DNA of 64,000 nucleotides from contig NC_079501.1 of NCBI RefSeq assembly GCF_030052815.1, forward strand, positions 82,843,979 through 82,907,978, written 5' to 3'. Source of the DNA: Hevea brasiliensis (lineage: Eukaryota; Streptophyta; Magnoliopsida; Malpighiales; Euphorbiaceae). The notes under the pieces were generated by a model. The model saw only the letters and a list, made by a program, of their open reading frames with translations, ran no database searches and was not told where the DNA came from. A program made the position numbers and the translations under genes. Positions 43,351 through 54,812 of this stretch are shown here, in pieces; within the stretch, counting starts at the first letter, position 1; every line of letters begins with the position of its first letter.

Positions 43351-46300
43351 TGTGACACCCCTTACCCGTCTACAGTGTAGCCGAGCAAGATATGCCACAC
43401 AATGTGCTGGAGCACCATATCTTATTCCATAACAATTTACCCTTCTTAATTTATTTATTTATTAATCACCAAGTGCAAAATTTTGCCAATTATATCATTA
43501 TTTACAAATTTGATTAATCTGAATTTTTCATAAATTTTTATAGAAAATCCGGCAGAGTGACGGTTGTAAATTGGAAAAACAGTTCTTCTGAACCTGTTAA
43601 AAGAACACTTCCAATATGGTTTTCAGATCCAGAACTCCAATATAAATACATATCAACTCAATCTCCAAATCTCAACACAATTTTTGAAATTTTTGTTCAC
43701 AACACAATTTAAATCAATTTCATGAATAACTCCCCAACATTTTATTTTTCAATAAAATATACTGATAATTACAGTAACATGAAATTTCATATATTTACAT
43801 TATCATATGATTTCATAAGTTTGTAATTACAATAAAGAACTAGTACAAAATGCAAAGTACAAAATATAACCCAAAATCCTAATATCCTACTAATTGCACT
43901 GCAGATATGAGGTGATTCTGGACTCTGTGCAGATCTGACTAATCACCCGGTCTGAGGTCTACTGGACTCCCCAGCTATGTCTCCAGTACCTGCGCGTGGC
44001 AAAAACGACGCGCTAAGCAATTCTGCTTAGTGGTGCCAATATAAAATAAAATAGCTAAAATAAAATGGATATGCATAATGTATGCTGACATTTTATGTAG
44101 ACTAAATTCCTAGCAATTATTGAAGTATTATTTGATTAAAATTTGGTAAGATTTATTTAGATTGCCCAAGTAACCTATACTAGTTGACTGGACTGGATAA
44201 ATGGGTAAATTGGCACAGGGTACCAAGTATCTCAGGTCATCACACCATCGGTCACATTGTGTCTCCCAGTGTGCAACAGAACAGCTAATAAGCTGTAATA
44301 AACATTGGGCATAAGGCCAAGTATCACACTGATATCAGAATGACTAAACGCCATAAAATCATAGAATAGCATAATGCCATATGCAGTACTACTAAATGAA
44401 CCCTATTGGCATGCCGACCTATCCAAACCAATCATTCTAGGCATACGAGGGCATTTCACACAATTAATGATTCAATTATTTATTTTTTATAATGTAGAGG
44501 TCACTATTCACTTAACTAATTTCACTCAAAGGTTGACTTTTAATTTATAATAGATTTGTTGAACCTAAGTTCACCAAGATACCACATTTTGGTTTACAAA
44601 ACTATTGGCATTAGTTGCCAAACAATACTTAAAACCAATGGAGAATAATTCAGAAATTTTAGTTTTGAGTGCTAGAGTTCATTGTTCCATTAGGCCATTC
44701 TATAGTGAGAATTTGGCCAAATGTTCTTCATCAAAATTGTTCCTTATTGTATTTAGTTACATTTATTTTTTTAAATCACTCCATTTGGAGTTTTGTAGCT
44801 CAAGTTGTAGCCTAAACACTATAACTGGACGGATTACAATTTTTCCAGAATTTCTGGGCAGAATCAATTCTGCAACTTTTGTACACTGATTGTAGGTCAG
44901 TTTTTGGATATGTTATGGTCAAAATTTGGGTTTATTTTCTTTATGAAAGTTGTAGGGCTATGTCTTAGATTTTTACTGGTAAAAATTCAGATCAATTGAA
45001 CTTTTCTACACTGAGTTATGACCATTTGAACAAACACTATTATTTAGTCATTTTCCAGGAACAGCATGTTGGTCACCCGGATTAGGGTAGTTTTTAGGTT
45101 TACTTGGGTTGGTTTTCTAAGCAGTGTTTCTTCACCAAAGTTGTGCCATTATGTGTCTAGTTTCATTTCCAATTGGCCTTGCACCAATTGAACCTACACA
45201 ACTCCAGTTATAGCTGCCCAAACCTGTTGGACTCACACCCAGTCCTGCAGGTCACTAAGGGCAGCATGCCTAACCTCAATTCCATTGTCCTAAATCACTT
45301 CAATTCCTCCTCGCATATTGTCAAATGGTCACTAATTGACTATTACAATATTCATATACCATTACTTGAGCAAACCCTAATTTTGTTCAAGTCTCCAATT
45401 TTTCAAGTTCCATTCATGCATTACACTTGCACTTAAATGTTCAATAACTCAACTCATGTCAAGGGCAGCTCACATATCACTTTGTTTCAAGGAAATTCAT
45501 GAAACCCTAACCATCCCTAAGCTACCAAAATTGTAGGGATGAATACACATAAATTTTATTCTATTTTTCTTACAATTTCCACTTGTCTCATAGCCTTAAA
45601 CATGAATTGAGTAAGAGAGGGAGGAGATTGGACACTAACCTTGAATGGAGTCAATTCTAAGCTTGTAAAAGCTCTTCTTTGTAACTTCTTTTTGCTCCCA
45701 AAAGCTTCAGTAAGATGAAATATTAAGGTTTTGTGTTGACAACTTAGGGTTTTATTGAAAGAAGACTAAGAAAATGAAGCTTGGTAAACAAAAAAAAAAA
45801 AAATTGGAAGTGAGAGAGAGGAACATGGTGCGGCTTAGAGAAGAGAAAGATGGCTGGTGGTTGTTCCAGATTTTTTTGACTTTTTCTTTTCCTTTTTGAT
45901 GTATTATAATGATTTTATTGCATTTTGATTGGCCAAAAATTTTAAATGACCTCATGCTTACCCAATAAATCAATATTATCCTTATTTCTTTTCTTTTCTT
46001 TACTACTCACTTCTAATTTCATTTTTAGCAATGTTTATTCATATTTGATATCATATGATTTATATACTTAATTGGAAAAGTTGGTCAAAAATCATCTCTG
46101 AAGACGAAATGACCAAAATACCCTCCATTTAGCTTAATGAGCCAAAATTGCGTGTATCGATTGATTAAATTTTCTTTGTGTTTTCTTAGCATTTTATTGT
46201 CATTAAGACCCTAATAATCCTTCCCTGAGGTCCCAAAAATTATTTTATGAAGTTTTCCCCCAGGTCTAGGGTTACTAACGGCCTTCGTCGTTACTTCCCG

Positions 46301-46509
46301 TTAGGGTCACTCATCACTGGGGCTACGGCTCATTTAACCTTAGTGCATTTCATTTCTAAAAATTTTCCTAAATTTTTCTTTTCATTATTTGATTTATTTA
46401 TAACTCCTCACTCTAGTCTAATTATGATTCCAAATATTCTTGCTGCTCGGACTGACGTTAGTCACCAGAATAGTAGAACGTACTGATTGGCTAAAGTGAG
46501 AATATTACA
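43351..46509 (-). repeat. Tekay-B 3' LTR (3159 bp)
   Basis: Starts TGTGACACCCCTTACCCGTC and ends GAGAATATTACA on the plus strand. It contains the hairpin cluster at 44277-44385, where the stems differ from those in Tekay-A (for example CAGCTAATAAGCTG and CTGATATCAG), and the GC-rich block near 46260-46330. Confidence 0.9.
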
Positions 46510-46559
46510 GCTCTTTCCTTCTAATAAAAATTTCATCCTCGAAATTTAACTGATACAAA

Positions 46560-47297
46560 CAGTTGAAGGAACTGTTGCCTCATTGTCTCTTCACTTCCCA
46601 CGTTGCTTCCTCGGTATTATGGTGCCTCCAAAGTACTTTCACTAGTGGAATATGTTTATTTCTCAGTTCCTTCACTTCCTGAGCCAGGATTCGTATGGGT
46701 TCTTCTGCATATGTCAAGTCTGGTTAGATTTCAATCTCTTCTATGGAGATGACATGTGAAGGGTTTGAGCGGTATCTTCTTAGCATAGAAACATGAAATA
46801 CATTATGGATCTTATCCAGTTTTGGCGGTAAAGCTAACCGATAGGCCACTGGTCCCACACGTTCAATAACTTCATATGGGCCAATGAACCTAGGGCTTAG
46901 CTTACCCTTTCTTCCAAACCTCAGTACTTTCTTCCACGGTGAGACTTTGAGAAATACTTTGTCACCAACTGCATACTCTATGTCTTTTCTCTTCAAGTCG
47001 GCATAAGATTTCTGTCTATCTGAGGCAACCTTCAAATTAGCTTTGATTATCCTTACTTTCTCCTCAGTCTATTTCACTAGGTCTGGTCCTACTAGCTTAT
47101 CTTTGCCCAATTTAGTCCTTGCCCAATTTAGTCCAACATACTAGGGTTCTACGCTTCCTCCCATACAGTGCTTCATACGGGGCCATTTGAATGCTAGCTT
47201 GGTAGTTATTGTTATATGCAAATTCTGCCAGTGGGAGATATCTATTCCACCTCCCCTCAAACTCAATGACACAACTCCTCAGTATATCCTCAAGAAC
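46560..47297 (-). pseudogene. Tekay-B integrase C-terminus and chromodomain
   Basis: Continues after the intron-like insert: V-L-E-D-I-L-R-S-C-V, E-A-L-Y-G-R, then R-F-I-G-P-Y-E-V and a chromodomain end (E-V-K-E-L-R ... V-L-W-R-H-H ... E-A-T-W-E). A 16-bp tandem duplication (TTGCCCAATTTAGTCC at about 47107-47138) shifts the frame. TAA near 46724 at a Gln codon precedes the chromodomain, and the frame stops shortly after E-A-T-W-E. Confidence 0.83.
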
Positions 47298-47372
47298 TTA
47301 TCACATAATTCACGTTGTTATTATCATTTCAATTTTATTGGTTGTAAGAATTCAATTAGTTTTTAGGTTTAC
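47298..47372 (-). other. Intron-like insert in Tekay-B integrase (75 nt)
   Basis: Minus strand: ...ATATTCCAG|GTAAACCT ... TGTGATAA|GTTCTTGAGG. Same codon as in Tekay-A. The acceptor AG has become AA, so this copy should splice poorly. The insert is AT-rich and starts GTAAA like its partner, though the middles have diverged. Confidence 0.72.
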
Positions 47373-48332
47373 CTGGAATATTCGTTCTGACTGTCCATCC
47401 GTCTGAGGATGAAAAGCTGTGCTAAAGTGGAGTTGTGTGCCCAAGGCTTCTTGCAACTTCTTCCAAAATCTTGATATAAACCTTGGGTCTCGATCAGATA
47501 TGATGGAAAGTGGGATTCCATGCAGTCTAACTATCTCACTGATATACAATTCTGCTAGCTTCTCCAGTGAATAGTCAGTCCTAACTGGCAGAAAATGTGC
47601 TGACTTCGTCAATCTATCCACTATCACCCACACTACATTAGGCTTCTTTTGGGTGAAAGGTAGACCACTGACAAAATCTATAGTGACCCGGTCCCATTTC
47701 CATTCAGGTATGCTTATAGGCTGTAGCAATCCTGATGGAACTTGATGTTCTGCTTTAACTTGCTAACATGTCAAGCACTTAGTAACATAGTCGGCTATAT
47801 CCTTCTTCATACCAGGGCACCAATAATGAGGCTTCAGATCATTATACATTTTTGTGCTTCCTGGGTGCATAGCATAAACACTGTTGTGTGCTTCTTTCAG
47901 AATACTAGTCTTCAATTCTCCATCATCTGGTACACACACTCTTTCTTTGTAGTACAGACACCCATCTGCTTTCACCTCATAATCAGTTTCCTTTCCCTCT
48001 GAGATTTTACCCACAATAGCCATTAATTTTTCATTTGCCTCCTGCCCATCTTGTATCTGCTGTAGCAGGTTTGGCCTCACTTGTAACTCAGCCAAAATAG
48101 CTCCATTTTGAGCTAAGGACAGACGGGCATTTAGTGATTTTAAAGCTGTGATGGACTTCCTGCTCAAGGAATCAGCAACTACATTTGCCTTCCCAGGATG
48201 GTAGTCTATTACACAATCATAGTCCTTTAGGAACTCAATCCATCGCCTCTGTCTAAGATTGAGCTCCTTTTGGGTTAGCAAGTATTTTAGACTTTTGTGG
48301 TCTGTATAGATGTAACACTTTTCACCGTACAA
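47373..48332 (-). pseudogene. Tekay-B RNase H end, integrase zinc domain and core
   Basis: Y-T-D-H-K-S-L and [16 protein letters not shown] end RNase H. The zinc domain reads [10 protein letters not shown] ... C-L-T-C, then a stop at 47763. The core has I-D-F-V-S-G-L-P, I-S-D-R-D-P-R-F and H-P-Q-T-D-G-Q-S-E-R. The last includes the catalytic Glu, in Q-S-E-R, and Tekay-A has a stop in place of the Gln. Confidence 0.86.
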
Positions 48333-48341
48333 ATAATGCCT

Positions 48342-49330
48342 CTATATCTTCAGTGAGAAGATAATTGCTGCTAGCTCTAGATTATGAGTAGGGTAGTTCT
48401 GCTCATGTGGCCTTAACTTCCTGGAAGCATAGGCGACCACTTTCCCTTCTTGCATCAATACACACCCTAACCCATTGTACGAGGCATCACTGTAGACCAC
48501 AAAGTCCTTTCCTGTCACTGGCTGTGTTAACACTGGTGCCTCTGTCAACATAGCCTTCAGCCTCTCAAAACTAGCTTGGCACTTGTCGTTCCAGCCAAAT
48601 TTCACATTCTTGTGTAATAACTTGGTCATTGGAACAGCTATGAGAGAGAACCACTTCATAAATCTTCTATAATTCCCAGCTAGCCCCAAGAAACTTCTCA
48701 CCTCAGTTGTATTTATGGGAGGCTTCCATTCCATCATGGTTTCTATCTTCTTGGGATCCACTCTAATCCCCTCAGCTGATACTATGTGCCCAAGAAAGGA
48801 AATCTCACTCATCCAGAAGTCACACTTGGACAGCTTAGCATACTGCTTCTTTTCTCACAGGGTTTGTAGAACAATCCTCAAATGTTCATCGTGTTCTTCC
48901 CTGGTCTTGGAATATACTAGAATATCATCAATAAAGACCACTACAAACCGATCTAAATATGGATGGAAGATACGATTCGTAAGGTCCATGAATGCTGCTA
49001 GTGCATTTGTTAACCCAAACGGCATCACTAGGAATTCATAATGCCCATACCGGGTTCTGAATGCAGTTTTTGACACATCTGCATCATTTACCCTCAGCTG
49101 ATGATACCCTGATCTGAGATCAATTTTTGAAAATACACCAGCTCCCTTCAACTGATCAAACGGATCATCAATTCTGGGCAATGGATATTTATTCTTTACA
49201 GTTACTTTGTTCAACTACTGATAATCAATGCACAATCTTAAGGTTCCATCATTTTTCTTCACAAATAGCGCCGGAGCTCCCCATGGTGACACACTGGGGC
49301 ATATGAATCCCTTATCCAGTAATTCCTGCA
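48342..49330 (-). pseudogene. Tekay-B reverse transcriptase and RNase H
   Basis: Motifs: [32 protein letters not shown] and the F-I-D-D-I box (Asp codons 48924-48929). A stop follows at about 48855, and then the connection ([10 protein letters not shown]) and RNase H ([11 protein letters not shown]). Upstream of 49214 the N-terminal RT is broken by stops. The catalytic residues are intact. Confidence 0.87.
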
Positions 49331-49990
49331 ACTGGATTTTCAGCTCCTTCAATTCAGTGGTGCCATCCTATAAGAAGCAATAGAAATTTGTGTTGTACCC
49401 GGCATTACCTCAATAGCAAATTCGACTTCCCTTTCTGGTGGTAAACTAGGTAATTCTTCAAGAAACACATCTGGGAAGTCTCTTACTGTGGGTATATCAC
49501 ATAGGTTTGGCTTAGCCTACCTAGTATCAACAACGTGTGCTAGGTAGGCTTGATAGCCTTTTCTCATCAATCTTCTTGCAACTGTGGCTGAGATGACATT
49601 GGACAGGAAATCTGTCCTTTCACCCATAATTAAAATCTCATTACCCTTAGGAGTTTTTAGAGAAATCATCTTCAGTTTATAATCAACTATTGCCTGATGA
49701 TGTGATAACTAGTCCATTCCCAAAATCACGTCAAACTCGTGGAAGGGCAATTCAATTAGGTCTGTCGAGAATTCATACCCCTGAATCCTCAACGAGCAAA
49801 CTTTATACACCTTATTCACTACCACACTGTGGCCTAGTGGATTTGTGACCAGAATGTCTTGATCACTCTCCTCTACTGAAACTCCCCTCTCTACGGGTAG
49901 CTTGATGCAGATATATGAATGGGTAGATCATGGATCTACCAATGCATGCACAGGTAAAGTGTAGAGGAAGAACGTACCCCTGATAACATC
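49331..49990 (-). pseudogene. Tekay-B protease, active site broken
   Basis: The wording parallels Tekay-A (H-A-L-V-D-P-x-S-T-H-S-Y-I, L-P-F-H-E-F-D-V-I-L-G-M-D). The Gly codon of the D-P-G-S active site is TGA (plus 49928-49930), and the Trp after I-L-G-M-D is also a stop. Further stops and a small shift lie near 49350. It cannot make an active protease. Confidence 0.8.
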
Positions 49991-50780
49991 TGGGGCATCT
50001 TGCTCCTCCTGAGCTCTCATAGCATATGCTCTGGCAAGTACTCTGGCAAGTACTCTGGCCTCTCGGCTAACTCAGATGCAGGCCTCAGTGATGGACCAGC
50101 TACCTCAGATTTACCGAACTTCCTACCCCTTTGAGGTGCAGGGGCAGGCCTATCTGCTTGTGTTGGGGCAATTGTAGTAGTCCTCTTCGGACAATTTTTG
50201 ATCTGATGTTCTATAGACCCGCACTGTAAGCAAGCACCAGTCACTCGCTAACACTGCCCCTTATGCCACTTTTGGCAGTATGGATAGGCAGAAGATGCTG
50301 GGGCTGGTCCCCTGAACACCGTCCCTAGAGAGCTACCCACAGATGGTGTGGACTGGCCTCTCCTAGGTGTAAGCTGTGGTCTGGGCCCCTGGCACTGACC
50401 CTGACCTTGAGGCTAACCCAAACTCTGAGTAGGAGGACCCTTAAACTTCTTACTGGGAGCAGAGAATGAACTGGACTGACCTGGACCCCTCTTCTGCTGT
50501 CTTTCCCTTATGTTTTGCTCATTTATTCTGACTCTTTCTACTTTCAATGCAGCATCAACTAATTTGGCAAAATCCGTAATCTCCAATGCTATTATCATGA
50601 CCTTGATATTGTCATTTAGCCCTTCTTCAAACCTTCTGCACCTCTTAGCTTCTGTAGGGACTATCTCCCTCCCATACCGGCTCAGTCTGACGAATTCACG
50701 CTCATATTCTACCACTGATAGCTGCCTCTGTCTCAGACTGATAAATTCTCTTATTCTTTATTCTAGATACACTTTACTGA
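49991..50780 (-). pseudogene. gag: Tekay-B gag, C-terminal half
   Basis: Visible parts are the end of the capsid fold (Y-E-R-E-F-V-R-L-S-R-Y-G-R-E-I-V-P), a basic Ser/Gln/Pro-rich part and a CX2CX4HX4C knuckle (C-L-Q-C-G-S-I-E-H-Q-I-K-N-C, about 50190-50232). A short direct repeat (TACTCTGGCAAG, 50037-50060) adds residues. The sequence stops matching Tekay-A gag at about 50775, where the Tat/Ogre element enters. Confidence 0.83.
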
Positions 50781-51379
50781 TGTCGACACCATATTTTGGT
50801 CGATCCCTAGAATCAATAAAAATTCTTCTTTGAACAGCTAATCACGTTTCCGGTCCCTCCTTGATAGGCGGTCACATTTCCGATCTCTCCTCACAAAGAT
50901 TTGAATCAATGCTAAGTCCTAGCATCCCTTAAAACTCAGCCGATCTCTCAAATCATTTACCGATCCCTCAAACCCGTTGCCGAATTTTCGGACTCGTCGG
51001 GTATATTCCTGATCTCTGTTGATGAATAAAATGAACGGGCACTAGATCTTTTCCTACCAGTTTTATTGCCGACCTCCTTTCCGAAAGTTTAAGAGCTAAA
51101 GTTTTGGTTCGATTCCGATCTTAAGTGTTCGAGTTAAATTTTGATCAAGTTACATTCGACATTTCTTCCCTACCGATCTCATGTTCAAAGTGCTTTCCGA
51201 TCTCTCATACTTAGATTAATAATCACATTTAGTTTTTGTTTCTTTGTGCTCATACAATCAAATACTCGGACAAACAATGGTTTAAAATTTTCCGATCACA
51301 ATCATTCATTGAACAAAAGGCATTTCATTTCATGTCATAATTTGTACAAGTTATTGGTGAGGATCACCCCGGCTGATCT

Positions 51380-53202
51380 GTTGGATCACTCCCTCTCTCC
51401 CTCTCACCCTCGGCTTCATCCTCCTTTGTCTTCATCATTGTCCTCGGGAGCCACATCGGCCATCCAAGAAAAGTCTTCTTAGGTAACGCTCTGGAGTGCG
51501 GCCAAGAGATCCTTGTGAGCCTTCACATAGGCCTCGGCTATTCCGTCACCATCTCCTCATCCCTCTCCTTAAGCTCCTTGTCTTTCTCCTTAAGCTCCTT
51601 ATCCTTCGCCTCAAGTTCCTCTATAAGTTGAAGCGACTGGTAACCGTTGGCGTGAAGCACACTGGACTTCCTTAAGAGCACGGTCCCTCTCATCAAAGCA
51701 CGATTACATTCGGCCAGCGGTCTTCATGGAGCTTTGCTCGTCCCTCGACTTGAGATATATAATCCGGCGGATGAGAGTTGGGATCGGAGGAATCCACCTC
51801 TGATTCTTCTTCCGATCTCCTTACCCGGTATTGAATCCTTTCGGATCATGGTGCAGTTCACGGACACTCCACGTTTAAGCTCATGGTCCGAGTCAATATG
51901 TCGTCGAGACCGTGCAGGATAACTGTCCGATCCTCGGAAAGAAGATGGTAGACCCGGGACTTTGGCGAAATCGAGTTCTCCTTGGTGATCCGATTATTCC
52001 TCAAGCGATCGATCGGTGCTTGGCGCCCAGAAGAGGTCCTCCCGAGAAGCTTGAGTAGGCCCCCTTCCTGCTTGGAACAAGCTGCAGAGTCGGAGGCTGC
52101 TCCTCCGATCTAGGAGAGATCGGGTAGCCGGTGGTCGGCGGACCGAAGGTTGGGGAGGATCACTTTGTATCTCCCGGGTTCGTGGCCAGGCGTTTGGAGT
52201 CGTTCGACGCTTTATCTCCTTTATCTTCAGGAGATCTCTCTCTCCTTCTTAGTTTCCTTGAACCCTCACCACCCGCCATACTGCACAAAGAAAAGGTTAG
52301 TGAGATCACTAAGGTCGTGAGAATTGAGATATAGAAAATACCGATGCCGAGGTTAGAGAGCGGAAGTTCGCGGTCTTGGCGATGGCGGTGAAACAGTCCA
52401 ATGGTGCAACGATCCAGAATCCAAACAAGAATACTTTTTAGTGGCAGCCTCACTCTTGAGATCCATCACTATCAAACTTTCCTCTTCGCTCGAGGTAATA
52501 TGGTTGGAAGCAAGGGTCCACTGGTACCACCAGTGCGGGGAAGTCCTCAAAGCGGCTCGGATCTTTGCTCCTCACAATGAAGAAAGCGATTCTTCCGGTT
52601 CTTAAGAGGCGAGGCGGTCGGAAAAGAGCCCACAATTAAGCCGCTGAAAGAACCGATGGTCATCGTCCTTTCGGTGAGTTAGCCGGTGCGGCTTGGCGAA
52701 CACTTTAGCCGTGAGTCTGATTCCCTTAGCTCGGCATAGACCTCGGAAAGCTACCAAGATCCGCCACGAGTTGGGGTGAATTTGAACAATGGATGCTCGG
52801 TGAAGTTTTAGGACTTCCTTATAGAAATCGTCTAGAGGAACCTCGGACCGGCCTTTAAGCATTCCTCATACACCATAACCACTGTCGTTCTCTTCAAAGA
52901 AGTGATCGACACGAAGGTCGCCATGGCACTTGATTAGCTCGAGCGAATCGGGACAAATATTGTATTCTTGAACAAGCATTGCGAGCGGATTCTCGAAGAA
53001 CCGGCGGAAGCTCGTCTATGGGAAGGTCTCTCTCCTTGAAGAAGAGCGCGTGCGCCTTAATGATACGACCCACGACTGGAAGCGAGGACCCTAAGGGGTC
53101 GAGGTTGCGCGCTTGGCGTGCCTCTTCTTCATCGGGCGATGACCAAGAGAACTCAATGGAAGGAGGGCTCGCGCTCTCGACCTTGGCACCGCTCATTTTC
53201 AA
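51380..53202 (-). pseudogene. Antisense ORF in the Tat LTR (putative gypsy-type transposon family)
   Basis: Minus strand, from ATG 53202. An acidic N-terminus is followed by a helical segment and then the motif F-Y-K-E-V-L-K-L-H ... I-H-P-N-S-W-R-I-L-V-A-F-R-G-L-C (52862-52700). That pattern is typical of the plant 'putative gypsy type transposon' family found antisense in Tat-lineage elements. A Lys/Arg/Glu-rich part (M-A-G-G-E-G-S-R-K-L-R-R-R), a Glu-rich coiled-coil-like region and an acidic end (D-N-D-E-D) follow. Several frameshifts and stops break it. A possible intron is at 52281-52341. Function unknown; regulation of the element has been suggested for such antisense frames. Confidence 0.6.
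52281..52341 (-). other. Possible intron in the antisense ORF
   Basis: Minus strand GTATTTTCTATATC ... TTTTCTTTGTGCAG, with a pyrimidine-rich 3' end before TATGGCGGGTGG. The flanks read as coding. At 61 nt it is near the lower limit for plant introns, so it may instead be a decayed stretch. Confidence 0.4.
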
Positions 53203-53338
53203 AAAACAAAGAACTTAAACTAAAAGAAGATTAAAGCCCTTACGAGTCGATCGGCGTCGGGCTGGAGAAAATGAGAGAACTTGAAGCTATGAGCGGGGAT
53301 TGAAAATGGAATGAGAGAACAACTGGCTAACCCTCCCC

Positions 53339-53346
53339 TATTTATA
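53339..53346 (-). promoter_or_regulatory. TATA box of the antisense ORF
   Basis: TATAAATA on the minus strand, about 137 bp before the ATG at 53202, in a CT-rich setting (CTATTTATACTAG on the plus strand). It suggests that the antisense gene has its own promoter inside the LTR. Confidence 0.5.
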
Positions 53347-53681
53347 CTAGTCAGAGCATTTAATGCTCGCGAGGTTCTAGGCGGCGCATCGATTGGTGAG
53401 ACTCGGCAATTTGTTACGACACTTCTCTCAAATATCAGAATGTTCGAGATCGGTTAATTGGAGATCGGCATAATAAGTTAAATATTTTGAATAAAGGATC
53501 GGTTAAGTGTCATTCGGGTAAAGAACGGATCGGATAAACACGGTAGAGATCGGAAAATAATCAATGCAAAAATAAGATGATAGCAGACAAAATAAAGTCT
53601 TTATTCTCAAAAGATCGGATTACATCATTTGGGCGATCTCTAGGGATCGGATTACAATAAAGGTCTAGCTACATCATGTGG

Positions 53682-53697
53682 CGATCTCTAGAGATCG
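53682..53697. repeat. 16-bp perfect palindrome with relatives
   Basis: CGATCTCTAGAGATCG is its own reverse complement. Near-copies lie at about 53634 (GCGATCTCTAGGGATCGG) and 53727 (GATGATCTCTAGAGACCGG), each after TACATCAT-type wording. Three units of about 45 bp with GATCTAAGGATCGGTTTATAA-like text follow at 53766-53900. Confidence 0.65.
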
Positions 53698-54802
53698 ATT
53701 ACATTGAATAATTACATCATTTGGATGATCTCTAGAGACCGGTGAAAAATACTATCTGAAGAGGCTGATCTAAGGATCAGTTCATAACTTATCCCAAGTA
53801 TACTCCCAGGAGATCCATGGATCAGTTTATAACTAATTCCAAGGATACTCCCGGGTGATCTAAGGATCGGTTTATAAGCGATCCCAAGGATATTGCCGGC
53901 CGGAAGCTTAATCATTGTCGGAACACCCAATGTGGATCGAGAATCATTTGTCGGAACACTCAATGTGATGAGAAGCGAATGAACTCGATTGAGCAACTCG
54001 AGATCGGTACAACGAAGCCCGCCATATGGATCGGTCAAATCCGGTTCTCTCACCATCGTCAATTAGGACCATCCAATCAAGGATCGTAAATTTTGATCGA
54101 GAATAGAATTCCATCGGAAGAGGATCAAAACCACGATTGTAGCGGAACTTTCCCGGAGCAGCTAGAACCAAGAAACAAGGAGAAAGAGAAAAATCGAATG
54201 AAGGAAATGCCACTATCAACGGGGTATATATAGGGAAAATGGGCATTTAATCTTTGGCGGAAAGCAGCGGGCGCTTGAAAATCGAGATGTAATTAATGCT
54301 TGGACCGAATCGGTGATCAAGGGATAAAGAGATCGGGAGATAGGAGATCGGCATGAGAGATCGGAATAGGAGCTAGGGAGGATCGGAAGACAAAAAGAAT
54401 AAGACAAATTCCAATAACCGTCGTCGAATCGGGTAGGTAGTTAAAGCGTGGCGAGCGAGATCTCCACCATACGCCTAAGAATCGCCATAATCTTGTGAGT
54501 GCGGGGTATGTCATGTGATCTGTACATCCCAATCTCCACCGTTGATCTCACTTGTAAGGATGAATCGGAACCCTTGGATCAAAGAGAAGATGATAATACC
54601 GGCGTTTTCACTCTTAGCCCTCGGATCGTTCGGACAAGAGGATTCAAGACCGTCGGATTAAAGAGGAAAAGGACAAATACTTTGAAGCGATCTCGACCAT
54701 TCGTTTTGATTCTCTTTAATTCTGAACATCCGATCATGTACTTCAAAATCGACCCTCCATCTCCCTCAAAATGAATCTGACCCTTCATGGGAGCACCGAT
54801 TC

Positions 54803-54812
54803 CTATAAATAC
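54803..54812 (+). promoter_or_regulatory. TATA box of the Tat/Ogre LTR
   Basis: CTATAAATAC in a context GATTCCTATAAATACTGCATG, the best plus-strand TATA match in the LTR-like region. It would place U3 at 50781 to about 54840 and leave about 1.9 kb for R-U5. Confidence 0.5.

Larger units (their letters stand above)
43351..50780 (-). mobile_element. Tekay-B: chromovirus, 3' LTR and most of gag-pol, 5' part displaced
   Basis: Same organisation as Tekay-A with a more diverged LTR (43351-46509). Gag breaks off at 50780, where TGTCGACACC starts a different element. The remaining gag N-terminus, primer site and 5' LTR should lie beyond the Tat/Ogre insertion, outside the window. Stops and shifts are at least as frequent as in Tekay-A. 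Confidence 0.9.

Noticed and set aside
53712..54246. Minus-strand frames upstream of the antisense ORF
   Set aside because: They translate the GATCGG-rich repeats and have no recognisable domain; the repeats explain the open frames.
54499..54774. 91-codon plus-strand ORF in the Tat/Ogre LTR
   Set aside because: No domain, sits in U3 just before the TATA box, and is matched by an equally long antisense frame; chance opening is likely.
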